A DNA stretch of 64,000 nucleotides from assembly GCF_014646055.1 (NCBI RefSeq), contig NZ_BMMS01000007.1, positions 1 through 64,000 of the forward strand, written 5' to 3'. Below are positions 53,767-62,544 of the stretch, in pieces. A program made the translations under genes and the position numbers. The stretch comes from Wenjunlia tyrosinilytica. Lineage in GTDB: Bacteria; Actinomycetota; Actinomycetes; Streptomycetales; Streptomycetaceae. Each line of letters begins with the position of its first letter. The stretch's first letter is position 1. A model generated the notes under the pieces. It saw nothing but the letters and a program-made list of their open reading frames with translations, had not been told where the DNA came from and did no database searches.

Positions 53767-56528
53767 CCGCGTGCCTCCCCATCATCCGTGTCCGCGAGGT
53801 CGGCCACGGCCGCCTCGGCGTCCCTGCGGCCGTCGAGCAGGCCCCGCTGGAAGCCGCCGAGCCTGCGCCGAAGCTCCTCGGCGCTCACCCCTGCGGCGCG
53901 CCCGGCCGTTTCCCCGACCCCTCTGCCCCGGACACCGGTCTCGCCGCCGTCCTCGGTCCGGCCCTTCCTGCGCGCCACGGGGGCCGGACCACCGTGCAGG
54001 GAGCCGGCGTTGGGCACCCGCTTGGGCAGCCCGGCCCTGGTGAGCCTCGGCGGCTCGTCCGCGGCCGGTTCCTGGGCCGGGGGTGCCTTCCGGGCCGGCT
54101 TCGGCCGGGTCGGCGGCTCCTCGGGGGTGTCCCCGTCGGGCCGGGAGTGCTCCTCGCCGCCCTCGCCCTCCTCGGCGGGACCACCCACCCTCGGAGCCGG
54201 AACGCCATGAGTCGCGGGGCTCGCGGGGCTCGCGGGGCTCGCGGTCGCGCCCAGTGCGGCGGGAGGCGGTGTCCCCTGAGCCGGAGCGTCCTTCCGGATC
54301 CGCTCCAGGCGCCGGGAGGCGCACCGCGCCAGGGCCTTGGGCTCCCGGTCGCCGTCGCGCGGCTGGGGAACGGGCACCTGCGGCGCCTCGCCCTGCTCGG
54401 GCGCCACCACGACGTCACGCGGCAGGACCACCACCGCGGTCACCCCGCCCTTGCGCATCTCGCGCAGCTGCACCCGGATGCCGTGCCTGCGGGCGAGGCG
54501 GGCCACCACGAACAGGCCCATGCTGCGGGTGGCGTCCTCCTCGTGCGCGTTGGAGCCGTTCAGCTGCTCGTTGAGCTCGGCCAGGCGGTCGGCCGGGACC
54601 CCGATGCCGCGGTCCTCGACGGAGAGCATCACCTCGCCGTTCTCCAGCACCCAGCCGCTGACCTCGACATCGGACTGCGGGGGCGAGAACGCCGTGGCGT
54701 TCTCCAGGAGTTCGGCCACGAGGTGGCTGGTGTCATCGGCGGCGAACCCCGTCATGTAGGTGGCGGGCATGAACTGGATGCGCACCCGCTCGTACCGCTC
54801 GATCTCGGAGATGGCGGCACGCAGGACGTCGATCAGCGGGACCGGGCCGCGCTGGGAGCCGGCCGAGTGCTCCTCACCGGCGAGCACCAGCAGGTTCTCG
54901 CCGTTGCGCCGCATCCGGGTGGCGAGGTGGTCGAGCTGGAAGAGGCTCTCGAGCTGTTCGGCGTCCTGCTCGTGGTTCTCCAGGCGCTCGATCAGCGCCA
55001 GTTGGCGCTCCACCAGGGACAGGGTGCGCATGGAGAGGCTGACGAAGGTGTTGTGCAGATTGACCTGGAGGGAGTCGCGCTCGGCGAGCAGGCTCTCCTG
55101 CTTGAGCAGCAGCGCGTCCCTTTCGGCGGCCAGGGCGTCGCGCACGCCCAGCAGTCCGCCGTGCTCGGAGGCAAGGGCGCCACGCTCGCCGTGCAGACGG
55201 ACGGCGGCCTCCTGAAGACCGCTCACGGCCTCGGCCACGGAACGGAACTCGTCCCTGGCGGTGACGGACACCGGCCGGGGCTCCGGCGTGCGCACGTCCC
55301 TGCGGTTCAGCGGGGGCAGCACCCGCCCGTTGAGGTCGTCGGCGGCCTTGCGCAGCGCGGCCAGCGGGCGGACGACGGAGCGCGAGACCTGGACGGTGAA
55401 ACCGAGGACGACGAGCGCGCCGAGGGCGAGGAGGGCGAGGGTCAGCTCGAGGTCGACCACGTCCTCGTTGCGCATGCTCTCGAGGCGGTAGGCGGCGTCG
55501 CCCGTCAGCGACGACTCGACGCTGCGCATCCGGTCGATACGGGCGGTCAGCGCGGACTCGACGTCGTCGATGCGCAGCCGGAAGTCGTTCCCGGACAGGC
55601 GGGGCTGGTCGGTGAGCCGACGCAGCATGGCCTCGGCGTCGTCGACCTCCTTGCCGGTGACGGTCTCGCTGTACCGGTCCTGGGCGGCGGTGGACGCGGT
55701 CGCGTTGTAGTCGGCGAGTGCCGCCTCCTCGCGCACGCCCGCCTGCTGGGCCGCGCGCACGTAGGGCGGCTGGGAGCCGCCCGCGGCGAGCGCGGACAGC
55801 AGCAGGCCGCGCTGGGCGGAGGCCTGCTCGACGGCCCTGCCGAGCGCGGGCAGGGCGGTGGTGTCCGCGTCGGCGGCGCGGCCGGGCAGGGCCTCGACGA
55901 CGGCTCGTCCGAGACCGCCGAGGGCGTCGATGATGCGGGTGTAGGAGTCGAACGCCGCCTTGGCCGATCCGGGCCCCGACAACGAGCGCTGGCGAAGGTC
56001 GGGCAGGGTGGCCAGGAGCTTGCCGACGGCCTCGGTGCGGTCGGCGACGGCGGGGTCGTCACCGGGGTCCACGTCGGCGGCGCTGCGGCGGACCTCGGCG
56101 GCCTGCCGGTCCACCCGGGTGCGCTGCGACTCGGTGAGCCCCGCACCGCCCGAGGTGGAGCGTCCGGCGGCGATGAACACGGCCATCTGGTCGCGCTCGT
56201 CGGCGAGGGAGTGGGACAGGGCGACGGCCCTGCGGTTCAACTCGCCCAGATCGTCGAGCCGCTGCGACTCGCTCAGGTCCCCGGCCGCGCCGACGACGCC
56301 GGGAGCGCCCACGGCGACCACCGCGACGACGCAGACGGCGATCAGGGCAAGGAAGCGGCTGCGCACGCGCTTGCGCGGGGGCGCGGCGCCCATGGGTGCC
56401 CGTACGGCACTCTCGGCTTCGGCCGAAGCTCCGGGGGCCGCACCCCCGGCCAACACAGCGGGCGCCGCTTTCAGCGGCTTTCGCCTTGTCCGCACCGGAT
56501 CTCGCAATCTCGTTTCGCGCTCGTACAC
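53763..56528 (-). CDS. cvnA: Conservon sensor histidine kinase-like protein CvnA
   Basis: A 921-residue membrane sensor. Two transmembrane segments frame a nitrate- and sulfur-sensing (NIT)-type extracytoplasmic region (about 60-360). A HAMP-like and coiled-coil segment follows, then a kinase-like ATPase with HLVAELLENATAFSPP (N box), VEDRGIGVPADRL (G1) and SMGLFVVARLARRHGIRVQLR (G2). The expected His-box is degenerate, as usual in CvnA. The C-terminal 200 residues are Pro/Ala/Lys-rich. First gene of the conservon operon with cvnB-C-D. Confidence 0.93.
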   Translation of the reverse strand: MYERETRLRDPVRTRRKPLKAAPAVLAGGAAPGASAEAESAVRAPMGAAPPRKRVRSRFLALIAVCVVAVVAVGAPGVVGAAGDLSESQRLDDLGELNRRAVALSHSLADERDQMAVFIAAGRSTSGGAGLTESQRTRVDRQAAEVRRSAADVDPGDDPAVADRTEAVGKLLATLPDLRQRSLSGPGSAKAAFDSYTRIIDALGGLGRAVVEALPGRAADADTTALPALGRAVEQASAQRGLLLSALAAGGSQPPYVRAAQQAGVREEAALADYNATASTAAQDRYSETVTGKEVDDAEAMLRRLTDQPRLSGNDFRLRIDDVESALTARIDRMRSVESSLTGDAAYRLESMRNEDVVDLELTLALLALGALVVLGFTVQVSRSVVRPLAALRKAADDLNGRVLPPLNRRDVRTPEPRPVSVTARDEFRSVAEAVSGLQEAAVRLHGERGALASEHGGLLGVRDALAAERDALLLKQESLLAERDSLQVNLHNTFVSLSMRTLSLVERQLALIERLENHEQDAEQLESLFQLDHLATRMRRNGENLLVLAGEEHSAGSQRGPVPLIDVLRAAISEIERYERVRIQFMPATYMTGFAADDTSHLVAELLENATAFSPPQSDVEVSGWVLENGEVMLSVEDRGIGVPADRLAELNEQLNGSNAHEEDATRSMGLFVVARLARRHGIRVQLREMRKGGVTAVVVLPRDVVVAPEQGEAPQVPVPQPRDGDREPKALARCASRRLERIRKDAPAQGTPPPAALGATASPASPASPATHGVPAPRVGGPAEEGEGGEEHSRPDGDTPEEPPTRPKPARKAPPAQEPAADEPPRLTRAGLPKRVPNAGSLHGGPAPVARRKGRTEDGGETGVRGRGVGETAGRAAGVSAEELRRRLGGFQRGLLDGRRDAEAAVADLADTDDGEARG

Positions 56529-56856
56529 TGACGCCGAGGTGACCTCGAGTCAGCTCCACGGTTGCCGCACGCGCGATCGAAACCCACCCCGGCATATGGC
56601 CTCGACCTTTGCAGCCAGTGCCCGGGGGTGTCGCGCGTCCCCCGCTGAGACACCCGAATGAGTGAACATCACAGGTGTGGTGCCGAACAAGGGGGCAGTC
56701 ACTCCCTGGACAGACCACTAGTGGTCAGTGGGGGCCGTGATTTGAAAGGGGTGACGGCGTCCTGCCAGGATGCGCCCGCTACCCCAGGTAGTAGCACACC
56801 AGTACGGGACGACAGTGTTCGAACAGATGCCGACCAGGCCGGGGCAGAATGGCCGC
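56529..56856. other. Divergent promoter region of conservon and PP2C gene
   Basis: About 328 bases between the divergent cvnA and PP2C-like genes. A strong palindrome lies at 56713-56726 (separate entry); the remainder has no recognised gene. The region probably carries both promoters. Confidence 0.5.
56713..56726. promoter_or_regulatory. 14-bp perfect palindrome GACCACTAGTGGTC
   Basis: Perfect palindrome in the gap between the divergent conservon and PP2C-like genes, 130 bases before the PP2C-like start. It is a good candidate binding site for a dimeric repressor; which one is unknown. Confidence 0.6.
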
Positions 56857-57702
56857 ATGCGCGTTGAACTGGCCTCCGAGCCCGGCACCCCGGACCGCCC
56901 CAACGAGGACTTCGCGTCGGTCGCGCTTCCCGCGGGCGGACGCGGTGGGACGCTGGTCGTGCTCGACGGGGTGACACCGCCGCGCGGTGACGACGGATGC
57001 GTCCACGGAGTCCCCTGGTACACCTCGCGGCTCGGCGGGGCGATGCTCGAACTGTCCGCTTCTCACCCCTCCCTGACCCTGGGCGAGTGCCTGGGCGGGG
57101 CCATCGAGCGGACGGCCGCCGCCCACCGTGGGCGGTGTGACCTTTCTCATGTTCGGACCCCGCAGGCAACCGCGGTTGCTGTGCGGTGGTCTGACAGCTC
57201 TTTGGAGTATTTGGTGCTCTCGGACTCGGTCCTCCTGCTGGAGCGGGACACCGGGGTCGACGCGGTCCTCGACGACCGGCTCGGCAGCCTGCCGGAGCGG
57301 GTGCGCGAACTGGGCCGGGCCTACCGGGCGCTACCCCCGGGTTCGCCGGAACGGGCGGCCGCCGCGGCGGAGTACGGCACCGCGGTGGAGGCGCTGCGCA
57401 ACGCCGAGGGCGGCTTCTTCACCGCGGCCGCCGACCCCTCGGTCGCCGGACGGGCCGTCACCGGCACGGTGGAGCGCGAGAGTGTGCGGGCGGTGGCGGC
57501 GCTCACGGACGGGGCGACCCGGCTGGTCCAGCTGTTCGGGGTGGCCGACTGGGCGAGCAGCATGGGGCTGCTGCGCAAGGAGGGGCCCGCGGAGCTGATC
57601 GCGCGGGTGCGGGCGGCCGAGAAGGCGGATCTGGAGACGACCGAGCACCCTCGCTGGAAGGCGCACGACGACGCCACGGCGGTGCTGGTGGAGCTCGGGT
57701 AG
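56857..57702 (+). CDS. PP2C-like phosphatase-fold protein
   Basis: A 281-residue protein from ATG 56857. It has features of the PP2C fold: EPGTPDRPNEDFASVAL, TLVVLDGVTPPRGDDGCVHGVPWY and RSVAALTDGATRLVQLFG-like strands with DDATAVLVELG at the end. Several metal-binding aspartates are present (D in PNEDF, LDGV, LTDG, HDDATAVL). It might dephosphorylate serine/threonine residues of regulatory proteins; target unknown. It is divergent from the conservon. Confidence 0.78.
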   Translation: MRVELASEPGTPDRPNEDFASVALPAGGRGGTLVVLDGVTPPRGDDGCVHGVPWYTSRLGGAMLELSASHPSLTLGECLGGAIERTAAAHRGRCDLSHVRTPQATAVAVRWSDSSLEYLVLSDSVLLLERDTGVDAVLDDRLGSLPERVRELGRAYRALPPGSPERAAAAAEYGTAVEALRNAEGGFFTAAADPSVAGRAVTGTVERESVRAVAALTDGATRLVQLFGVADWASSMGLLRKEGPAELIARVRAAEKADLETTEHPRWKAHDDATAVLVELG

Positions 57703-57728
57703 CCCGGGACGGTCTCGAGCGGGCCGCC

Positions 57729-58187
57729 CTATGCCTGCTCGGCGTGCTCGTTGAATCGGTGGAGGAGGCGGGCGAGTTCGGCGACCTCGCCGCGGTCCCA
57801 GGACTTCATCAGCTCCAGGTAGCGGCCGCGCCGGGCCTCGCGGACGCCGTTGAACCGTCGCCGCCCCTCCTCCGTGAGCTTCATCAGATAAGCCCTGCCG
57901 TCGGCCGGGTCCGGCTCGCGGGCCACCAGGCCGAGGTCGCACAGCGCCCTCAGCTGGCGGCTCATCGTCGCCTTGCCGACGCCGAAGTAGGCGGCGAGGT
58001 CGGTGGCCCGCTCCGAGCCGACCTGCTCCAGCCGCACGAGCAGCCCGTAGGCACCGGGCTCCAGCTCGGAGTGCAGCTCCCTGGCCATCTCGCCCATCGA
58101 AGCCCGGGCCCGGCGCAGCAGGACGGAAAGCTCGCGCTCCAGCTCCTCGAGCGCGCCTTCGACGCCTGCTCCGGCCTCATCCACCAT
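57729..58187 (-). CDS. MarR-family regulator
   Basis: A 152-residue winged-helix repressor from ATG 58187. Core: PGAYGLLVRLEQVGSERATDLAAYFGVGKATMSRQLRALCDLGLVAREPDPADGRAYLMKLTEEGRRRF, including the DxR wing (DPADGR). MarR proteins answer phenolic or oxidative signals. It ends convergent to the PP2C-like gene; upstream is the deacylase gene on the same strand. Confidence 0.88.
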   Translation of the reverse strand: MVDEAGAGVEGALEELERELSVLLRRARASMGEMARELHSELEPGAYGLLVRLEQVGSERATDLAAYFGVGKATMSRQLRALCDLGLVAREPDPADGRAYLMKLTEEGRRRFNGVREARRGRYLELMKSWDRGEVAELARLLHRFNEHAEQA

Positions 58188-58201
58188 CGGACGAGTATCC
58201 C

Positions 58202-58738
58202 TCAGCCGGCCAGGCCGTCGAGGACCTGCGCCCCGGGCAGGCCCGCGAGCGACTTGCCGGGAACGAGGATCTTGGAGCGGCGCACGCCGCTGCCGATGAC
58301 GGCCCAGGGCACGTCCAGGACGGCCCGGTCGATCAGCAGGGGCCAGGAGTCGGGAAGGCCCACGGGGGTGATGCCGCCGAACTCCATGCCGCTCTCGGCG
58401 ACCGCGATCTCCCGGGGTGCGAACGAGGCCTTGCGCGCACCCAGGTGGCGGCGGACGAACCCATTGACGTCGGCGCGGGTGTGGGCGAGGACGACGCACG
58501 CGGCGAGGGTGGTCTCCCCGCCCCGTTTGGCGGCGACGACCACGCAGTTGGCGGACTCCTCCATCGTGACGCCGTACCGCTCGCAGAACGCGGCGGTGTC
58601 GGCGACCTCGGGGTCGGTGTCCACGACGACCGCCCCTTCCAGGGAGGCGATCACGGCCGCGACGGGCTCGGCCAGCAGGTCGGGCCGCTCGGTGGCGGGC
58701 CAGGCTTCGGTGAAGGTCCCGAAAGGCGCATCAGGCAT
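58202..58738 (-). CDS. YbaK/EbsC-type aminoacyl-tRNA deacylase
   Basis: A 178-residue member of the YbaK/prolyl-tRNA editing-domain superfamily, start ATG 58738. It has NCVVVAAKRGGETTLAACVVLAHTRADVNGFVRRHLG, the AREIAVAESGMEFGGITPVGLP loop, and VIGSGVRRSKILVPGKSLAGL. Such proteins hydrolyse mischarged tRNAs; this subgroup usually has a lysine in the active site near VAAKRG. It lies 14 bases before the MarR gene on the same strand, likely co-transcribed. Confidence 0.85.
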   Translation of the reverse strand: MPDAPFGTFTEAWPATERPDLLAEPVAAVIASLEGAVVVDTDPEVADTAAFCERYGVTMEESANCVVVAAKRGGETTLAACVVLAHTRADVNGFVRRHLGARKASFAPREIAVAESGMEFGGITPVGLPDSWPLLIDRAVLDVPWAVIGSGVRRSKILVPGKSLAGLPGAQVLDGLAG

Positions 58739-58771
58739 ACCGCCAGCCTAGTGGCGGCGGGCAGCCGTCCC

Positions 58772-58843
58772 GGCCGCATCCGGGGTACCGGCCGTATCCG
58801 GGGCACCGGTCGTATCCCGGGTGCCGGCCGTATCCGGGGCACC
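58772..58843. repeat. Four 18-bp tandem repeats
   Basis: Units GGCCGCATCCGGGGTACC, GGCCGTATCCGGGGCACC, GGTCGTATCCCGGGTGCC and GGCCGTATCCGGGGCACC at 58772, 58790, 58808 and 58826. They lie just upstream of the deacylase gene and may fold into hairpins; their role is unknown. Confidence 0.8.
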
Positions 58844-58924
58844 GGCCGCGCGACCTCCGTTACGCCAGGCAGATGAAATTACGGATGTCGGCACGGCGAT
58901 CCTCGGAGCCGACGGCTTCCCCCT

Positions 58925-58940
58925 GGTGGTATAGACCAAC
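58925..58940. promoter_or_regulatory. DasR/chitinase-like operator upstream of the GH25 gene
   Basis: GGTGGTATAGACCAAC carries TGGTATAGACCA, matching ACTGGTCTAGACCAAT at 12 of 16 positions. It is 82 bases before the GH25 muramidase start at 59022, and shares its core with the sites before the chitinase gene. Confidence 0.65.
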
Positions 58941-59021
58941 GGCGTGGTCGGCGGAGCCTTTCACCGCCGCTTCTCCGCACACACCCTCACATGTCATGGC
59001 CACACCAAAGGCGGAGGCACC

Positions 59022-59861
59022 ATGCTCGTGCACAGACCCGGCTCGGCACGTCGTTCCCCGCGCACCGCCCTCATGGCGCTGCCCGCCGTGTTCGCCCTGG
59101 TGATCACCCTGCCCGCGACCGCCACGGCGGGCGGCAGGGGCCGGATCCCCCACCCCGAGGCCGACTGGGCGGGCTCCACCGTCCTCGCCCACGAAGGCGG
59201 CGGGTCCGACAACGACCCACCGCGGCCACGGGTGGCCCAGACCGGCGGAATGGACGTCAGCAGCCACCAGGGCAATGTCGACTGGGCCACCGCGTGGAAC
59301 AACGGTGCCCGCTTCGCCTACGTCAAGGCCACCGAGGGCACCACGTACACCAATCCCTACTTCGCCCAGCAGTACAACGGCTCCTACAACGTCGGCATGA
59401 TCCGCGGCGCCTACCACTTCGCCCTGCCCGACGTCTCCAGCGGCGCCGCCCAGGCCGACTACTTCGTCGACCACGGCGGCGGCTGGTCCCGGGACGGCAG
59501 GACCCTCCCGCCGGCCCTCGACATCGAGTACAACCCCTACGGCGCCACCTGCTACGGCCTGAGCCAAGCGGGCATGACCAACTGGATCCGCGACTTCAGC
59601 AACACCGTGCTCGCCCGCACCGGCCGCTACCCGACCATCTACACGAGCACCAACTGGTGGGTGACCTGCACCGGCAACAGCAGCGGCTTCGGCGCCACCA
59701 ACCCGCTCTGGATCGCGCGCTACTCCTCCAGCCCCGGCACCCTCCCGGCCGGATGGGCCTACCACACGATCTGGCAGTACGCCTCGTCCGGCACCTTCCC
59801 GGGCGACCAGGACTGGTTCAACGGGGCCTACGACCGGCTCCAGGCCCTGGCCAACGGCTGA
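59022..59861 (+). CDS. Secreted GH25 muramidase (lysozyme)
   Basis: A 279-residue exported N-acetylmuramidase. ATG 59022 follows GGAGG. The signal peptide ends near TATAGG (about residue 37); the GH25 domain occupies about 75-279: GMDVSSHQGNVDWATAWNNG, AYVKATEGTTYTNPYFAQ, the catalytic Asp/Glu in LDIEYNPYG, and IYTSTNWW. It hydrolyses peptidoglycan glycan chains, similar to cellosyl/mutanolysin. The short His-like insert between signal and domain is acidic/Pro-rich. Confidence 0.94.
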   Translation: MLVHRPGSARRSPRTALMALPAVFALVITLPATATAGGRGRIPHPEADWAGSTVLAHEGGGSDNDPPRPRVAQTGGMDVSSHQGNVDWATAWNNGARFAYVKATEGTTYTNPYFAQQYNGSYNVGMIRGAYHFALPDVSSGAAQADYFVDHGGGWSRDGRTLPPALDIEYNPYGATCYGLSQAGMTNWIRDFSNTVLARTGRYPTIYTSTNWWVTCTGNSSGFGATNPLWIARYSSSPGTLPAGWAYHTIWQYASSGTFPGDQDWFNGAYDRLQALANG

Positions 59862-61166
59862 TCAGCGGCCCGCCCACACCGGCCCGTCGGGGAAGCGGTA
59901 GTGCTGGAGGGACTCGTCGTGCATCCGCGTCGACATACCGGGGGCAGTGGGCGCGAGGTAGCGGCCGGCGCGGACGCGCGCCGGATCGGTGAAGTGCTCG
60001 TGGAGGTGGTCGACGTACTCGATGACGCGGTCGTCGAGGGACCCGCTCACGGACACGTAGTCGAACATCGCCAGGTGCTGGACGGACTCGCACAGGCCGA
60101 CCCCGCCCGCGTGGGGGCAGACCGGGACACCGAACTTGGCGGCGAGCAGGAGGATCGCGACATTCTCGGCCACACCGCCGACCCGGCAGGCGTCGAGTTG
60201 CAGCACATCGAGGGCACCGGCCTGGAGGAACTGCTTGAAGACGACCCGGTTGTGGATGTGCTCGCCGGTGGCGACCTTGACCGGTGCGACGGCACGGCGG
60301 ACGGCGGCGTGGCCGAGTACGTCGTCCGGTGACGTGGGCTCCTCGATCCAGTAGGGCTCATAGGGGGCCAGGGCCTTGGTCCAGGTGATGGCGTCGGCGA
60401 TGTCCCAGCGCTGATTGGCGTCGACGGCGATCCGGATGTCGGGGCCGACGGCGTCCCGGGCGACCCTCAGGCGGCGGGCGTCCTCCTCGAGATCGGCGCC
60501 GACCTTCAGCTTGATCTGGCTGAAGCCCTCGGCCACGGCCTGCTTGGACAGCTCCGCGAGCCGTTCGTCGGTGTAGCCGAGCCAGCCGGGGGTGGTGGTG
60601 TAGGCGGGGTAGCCGTCGGCGAGGAGGTGGGCGATGCGCTGCTCGCGGCCCCGCCGTGCGCGGTGGAGGATGCCGAGGGCCTCGTCCGGGGTGAGGGCGT
60701 CGGTGAGGTAGCGCCAGTCGACGAGGCCCAGGATCCGCTCGGGTTCCATGTCGGCGAGCAGCCGCCACACGGGTTTGCCGGCGGCGCGACCGGCGAGGTC
60801 GAAGGCGGCGTTGACGATGGCGCCCGCGGCCATGTGGACGGCGCCCTTCTCTGGTCCGAGCCAGCGCAGTTGGGAATCACGGACGAGATCGCGGGCGAAG
60901 CCGCCGAGGTCGGCGACGACGCTGTCCACGCTGCGCCCGACGACGAGCGGGGCATGAGCGCGGATGGCCGCGGTGCAGACCTCGTTGCCGCGGCCGATGG
61001 TGAAACAGAAGCCGTGGCCGTGCTCGTGCTGCGGACCGTCGGTCCGCAGCACCACGTAGGCGGCCGAGTAGTCGGGGTCGGGGTTCATCGCGTCCGAGCC
61101 GTGCAGTTCCAAGGAGGTGGGGAACCGCACGTCGTGGATGTCCACAGCGGTGATGACGGACGCCAT
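59862..61166 (-). CDS. L-fuconate dehydratase (enolase superfamily)
   Basis: Enolase-superfamily acid-sugar dehydratase, 434 residues, start ATG 61166. Pattern of L-fuconate dehydratase: [34 protein letters not shown], the KLKV lysine pair, [27 protein letters not shown], and the catalytic base in CPHAGGVGL. It removes water from L-fuconate to 2-keto-3-deoxy-L-fuconate in fucose breakdown. Its stop lies next to the GH25 stop (convergent); its promoter faces the FadR-type regulator. Confidence 0.9.
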   Translation of the reverse strand: MASVITAVDIHDVRFPTSLELHGSDAMNPDPDYSAAYVVLRTDGPQHEHGHGFCFTIGRGNEVCTAAIRAHAPLVVGRSVDSVVADLGGFARDLVRDSQLRWLGPEKGAVHMAAGAIVNAAFDLAGRAAGKPVWRLLADMEPERILGLVDWRYLTDALTPDEALGILHRARRGREQRIAHLLADGYPAYTTTPGWLGYTDERLAELSKQAVAEGFSQIKLKVGADLEEDARRLRVARDAVGPDIRIAVDANQRWDIADAITWTKALAPYEPYWIEEPTSPDDVLGHAAVRRAVAPVKVATGEHIHNRVVFKQFLQAGALDVLQLDACRVGGVAENVAILLLAAKFGVPVCPHAGGVGLCESVQHLAMFDYVSVSGSLDDRVIEYVDHLHEHFTDPARVRAGRYLAPTAPGMSTRMHDESLQHYRFPDGPVWAGR

Positions 61167-61275
61167 GCGGTCTGTCCCTTCGTCGCAAGTGTAAGAATAT
61201 TTATCAGACCTCTTTATGGTTGGAACAGGGCCTGTATGGGATTTTCTTCCTCAGAACCTCACCGTTGCAGCACAT

Positions 61276-61286
61276 TGGTCTGACCA
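61276..61286. promoter_or_regulatory. FadR-type operator TGGTCTGACCA
   Basis: TGGT-CTG-ACCA is a perfect match to the TNGTNNNACNA pattern of FadR-subfamily sites. It lies between the L-fuconate dehydratase gene and the divergent GntR regulator (gap 61167-61383), the expected place for autoregulation and repression of the pathway. Confidence 0.68.
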
Positions 61287-61383
61287 TTGAGGTGGGGGGC
61301 ACAATGTCTGGCGATGGCAAGACCGACGGGGGCACGACCGACGGGGGCACGGACGCATGTACAGCGCGGAAGGGGACGGGGGC

Positions 61384-62112
61384 ATGGACGGACTCGCTAC
61401 ACCGGCGGCCGAGGTGGCGCCGGGCAGACGAACGGTGACCCAGCGGGCCATCGAGCAGATCAAGCAGATGATCGCGGCGGGAGAGCTCAGGCCGGGGCAG
61501 CGGCTGCCGACGGAGCGGGATCTGGCGGCACAGCTCGGCCTGTCGCGAAGCTCCATGCGGGAGGCGATCCGGGCGCTGACGGTGCTGGGTGTCCTCCAGG
61601 CGAGGCATGGGTCGGGGATCTATGTGACGGAGCTGGGGGCCGGGGACCTGCTGGAGACGTTCGGCCTGATGGCGGAGGTCGTGCGGGGGGAGCAGCTGCT
61701 GGAGCTCCTTCAGGTTCGGCGGTTGCTGGAGCCGACGGCGACGGCGATGGCGGCGGCGAGGATCACGGAGCCGGAGCTGGCGGAGGTCGAACGCCATCTG
61801 CTGGCGATGGAGGACACGGACGACCCGGAGGAGCTGCTGACGGAGGACCTGGCGTTCCACCGCGCGGTGGTGGCGGCGGCGGGCAACCCGACCCTGGCGG
61901 CGATCGTGGAGGGCCTGTCCAGCCGCACCTTCCGCGCCCGTCTGGGGCGCGGGCGCCAGGAGCCGGGAGTGTTCGCTCAGGTCCGCAAGGACCACGCCCG
62001 GATCCACAGGGCGTTGGCGGCCCGCGACCCAGAAGCCGCCCGCGCGGCGGCGGCGGTCCACATCGCAGAGGTGGAGGACTGGCTCAGAGCGCACATGGAC
62101 GACTGGAGGTGA
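61384..62112 (+). CDS. GntR-family regulator (FadR subfamily)
   Basis: A 242-residue repressor. ATG 61384 follows AAGGGGACGGGGG; ATG 61357 is an alternative. Winged helix about 15-80: AIEQIKQMIAAGELRPGQRLPTERDLAAQLGLSRSSMREAIRALTVLGVLQARHGSGIYV. The FCD ligand domain follows (LLEPTATAMAAARITEPELAEVERHL, DLAFHRAVVAAAGNPTLAAI) with metal-binding Asp/His candidates. Divergent from the L-fuconate dehydratase gene and next to a TGGTCTGACCA site, so it is its probable repressor. Confidence 0.88.
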   Translation: MDGLATPAAEVAPGRRTVTQRAIEQIKQMIAAGELRPGQRLPTERDLAAQLGLSRSSMREAIRALTVLGVLQARHGSGIYVTELGAGDLLETFGLMAEVVRGEQLLELLQVRRLLEPTATAMAAARITEPELAEVERHLLAMEDTDDPEELLTEDLAFHRAVVAAAGNPTLAAIVEGLSSRTFRARLGRGRQEPGVFAQVRKDHARIHRALAARDPEAARAAAAVHIAEVEDWLRAHMDDWR

Positions 62113-62544
62113 CCCCCTCGGCGGAGTGCGCCGTAAAACCGACGGCACCGCCGCCGGCGCCCTCCGCGCGGGAACGGCGCCCCTGCCCCGGCGGCGGCTG
62201 GCCCCGCAGGCGGGCCTCGGCTTCGGAGGCGTGTCCGAGCGGTTCAGCCGCCGGACTGGTCAGCCGCGCTCCACGCGGGGACCGAAAACACCACCGCAGG
62301 GGGCGCCTGCCGCCGAACTGACGGTCCCCCCGCCAAGTGGCGGCCGGTGCTGCGTGCTCCGCACGAAAGACAAAAGCGCTCGCAGGGGGAGCGAGCGGGG
62401 TCGGCACCGCAGGTGACCCGTGCCCGAGGATGGGCTGGGGGGTACGGGGGTCGTTTGGCCCGCACCCGGCACCCGGCACGCGGCCCCGCGTGCCGCTGTG
62501 GTCCCTTGGCTGTGGTGCGCTCACCGTTGGCGACACAAACCACC
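62113..62544. other. Gap with hairpin, no gene
   Basis: About 430 bases. A 7-bp hairpin CGCTCGC/GCGAGCG at 62377-62397 and GC-rich repeats near 62480-62500 (ACCCGGCACCCGGCAC) are present. A tRNA-Ser-like 5' half at about 62226 has no 3' half (see rejected list). No coding sequence supported. Confidence 0.5.

Noticed and set aside
53754-56531. A 925-codon plus-strand frame opposite cvnA
   Set aside because: Same span as the well-supported conservon kinase on the other strand; composition is Gly/Val/Leu-rich without domains.
62226-62300. tRNA-Ser-like start (GGAGGCGTGTCCGAGCGG)
   Set aside because: No anticodon stem, variable arm or T-arm follows, and no GGTTCGAAT-type sequence exists within 150 bases. 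Chance or a fragment.
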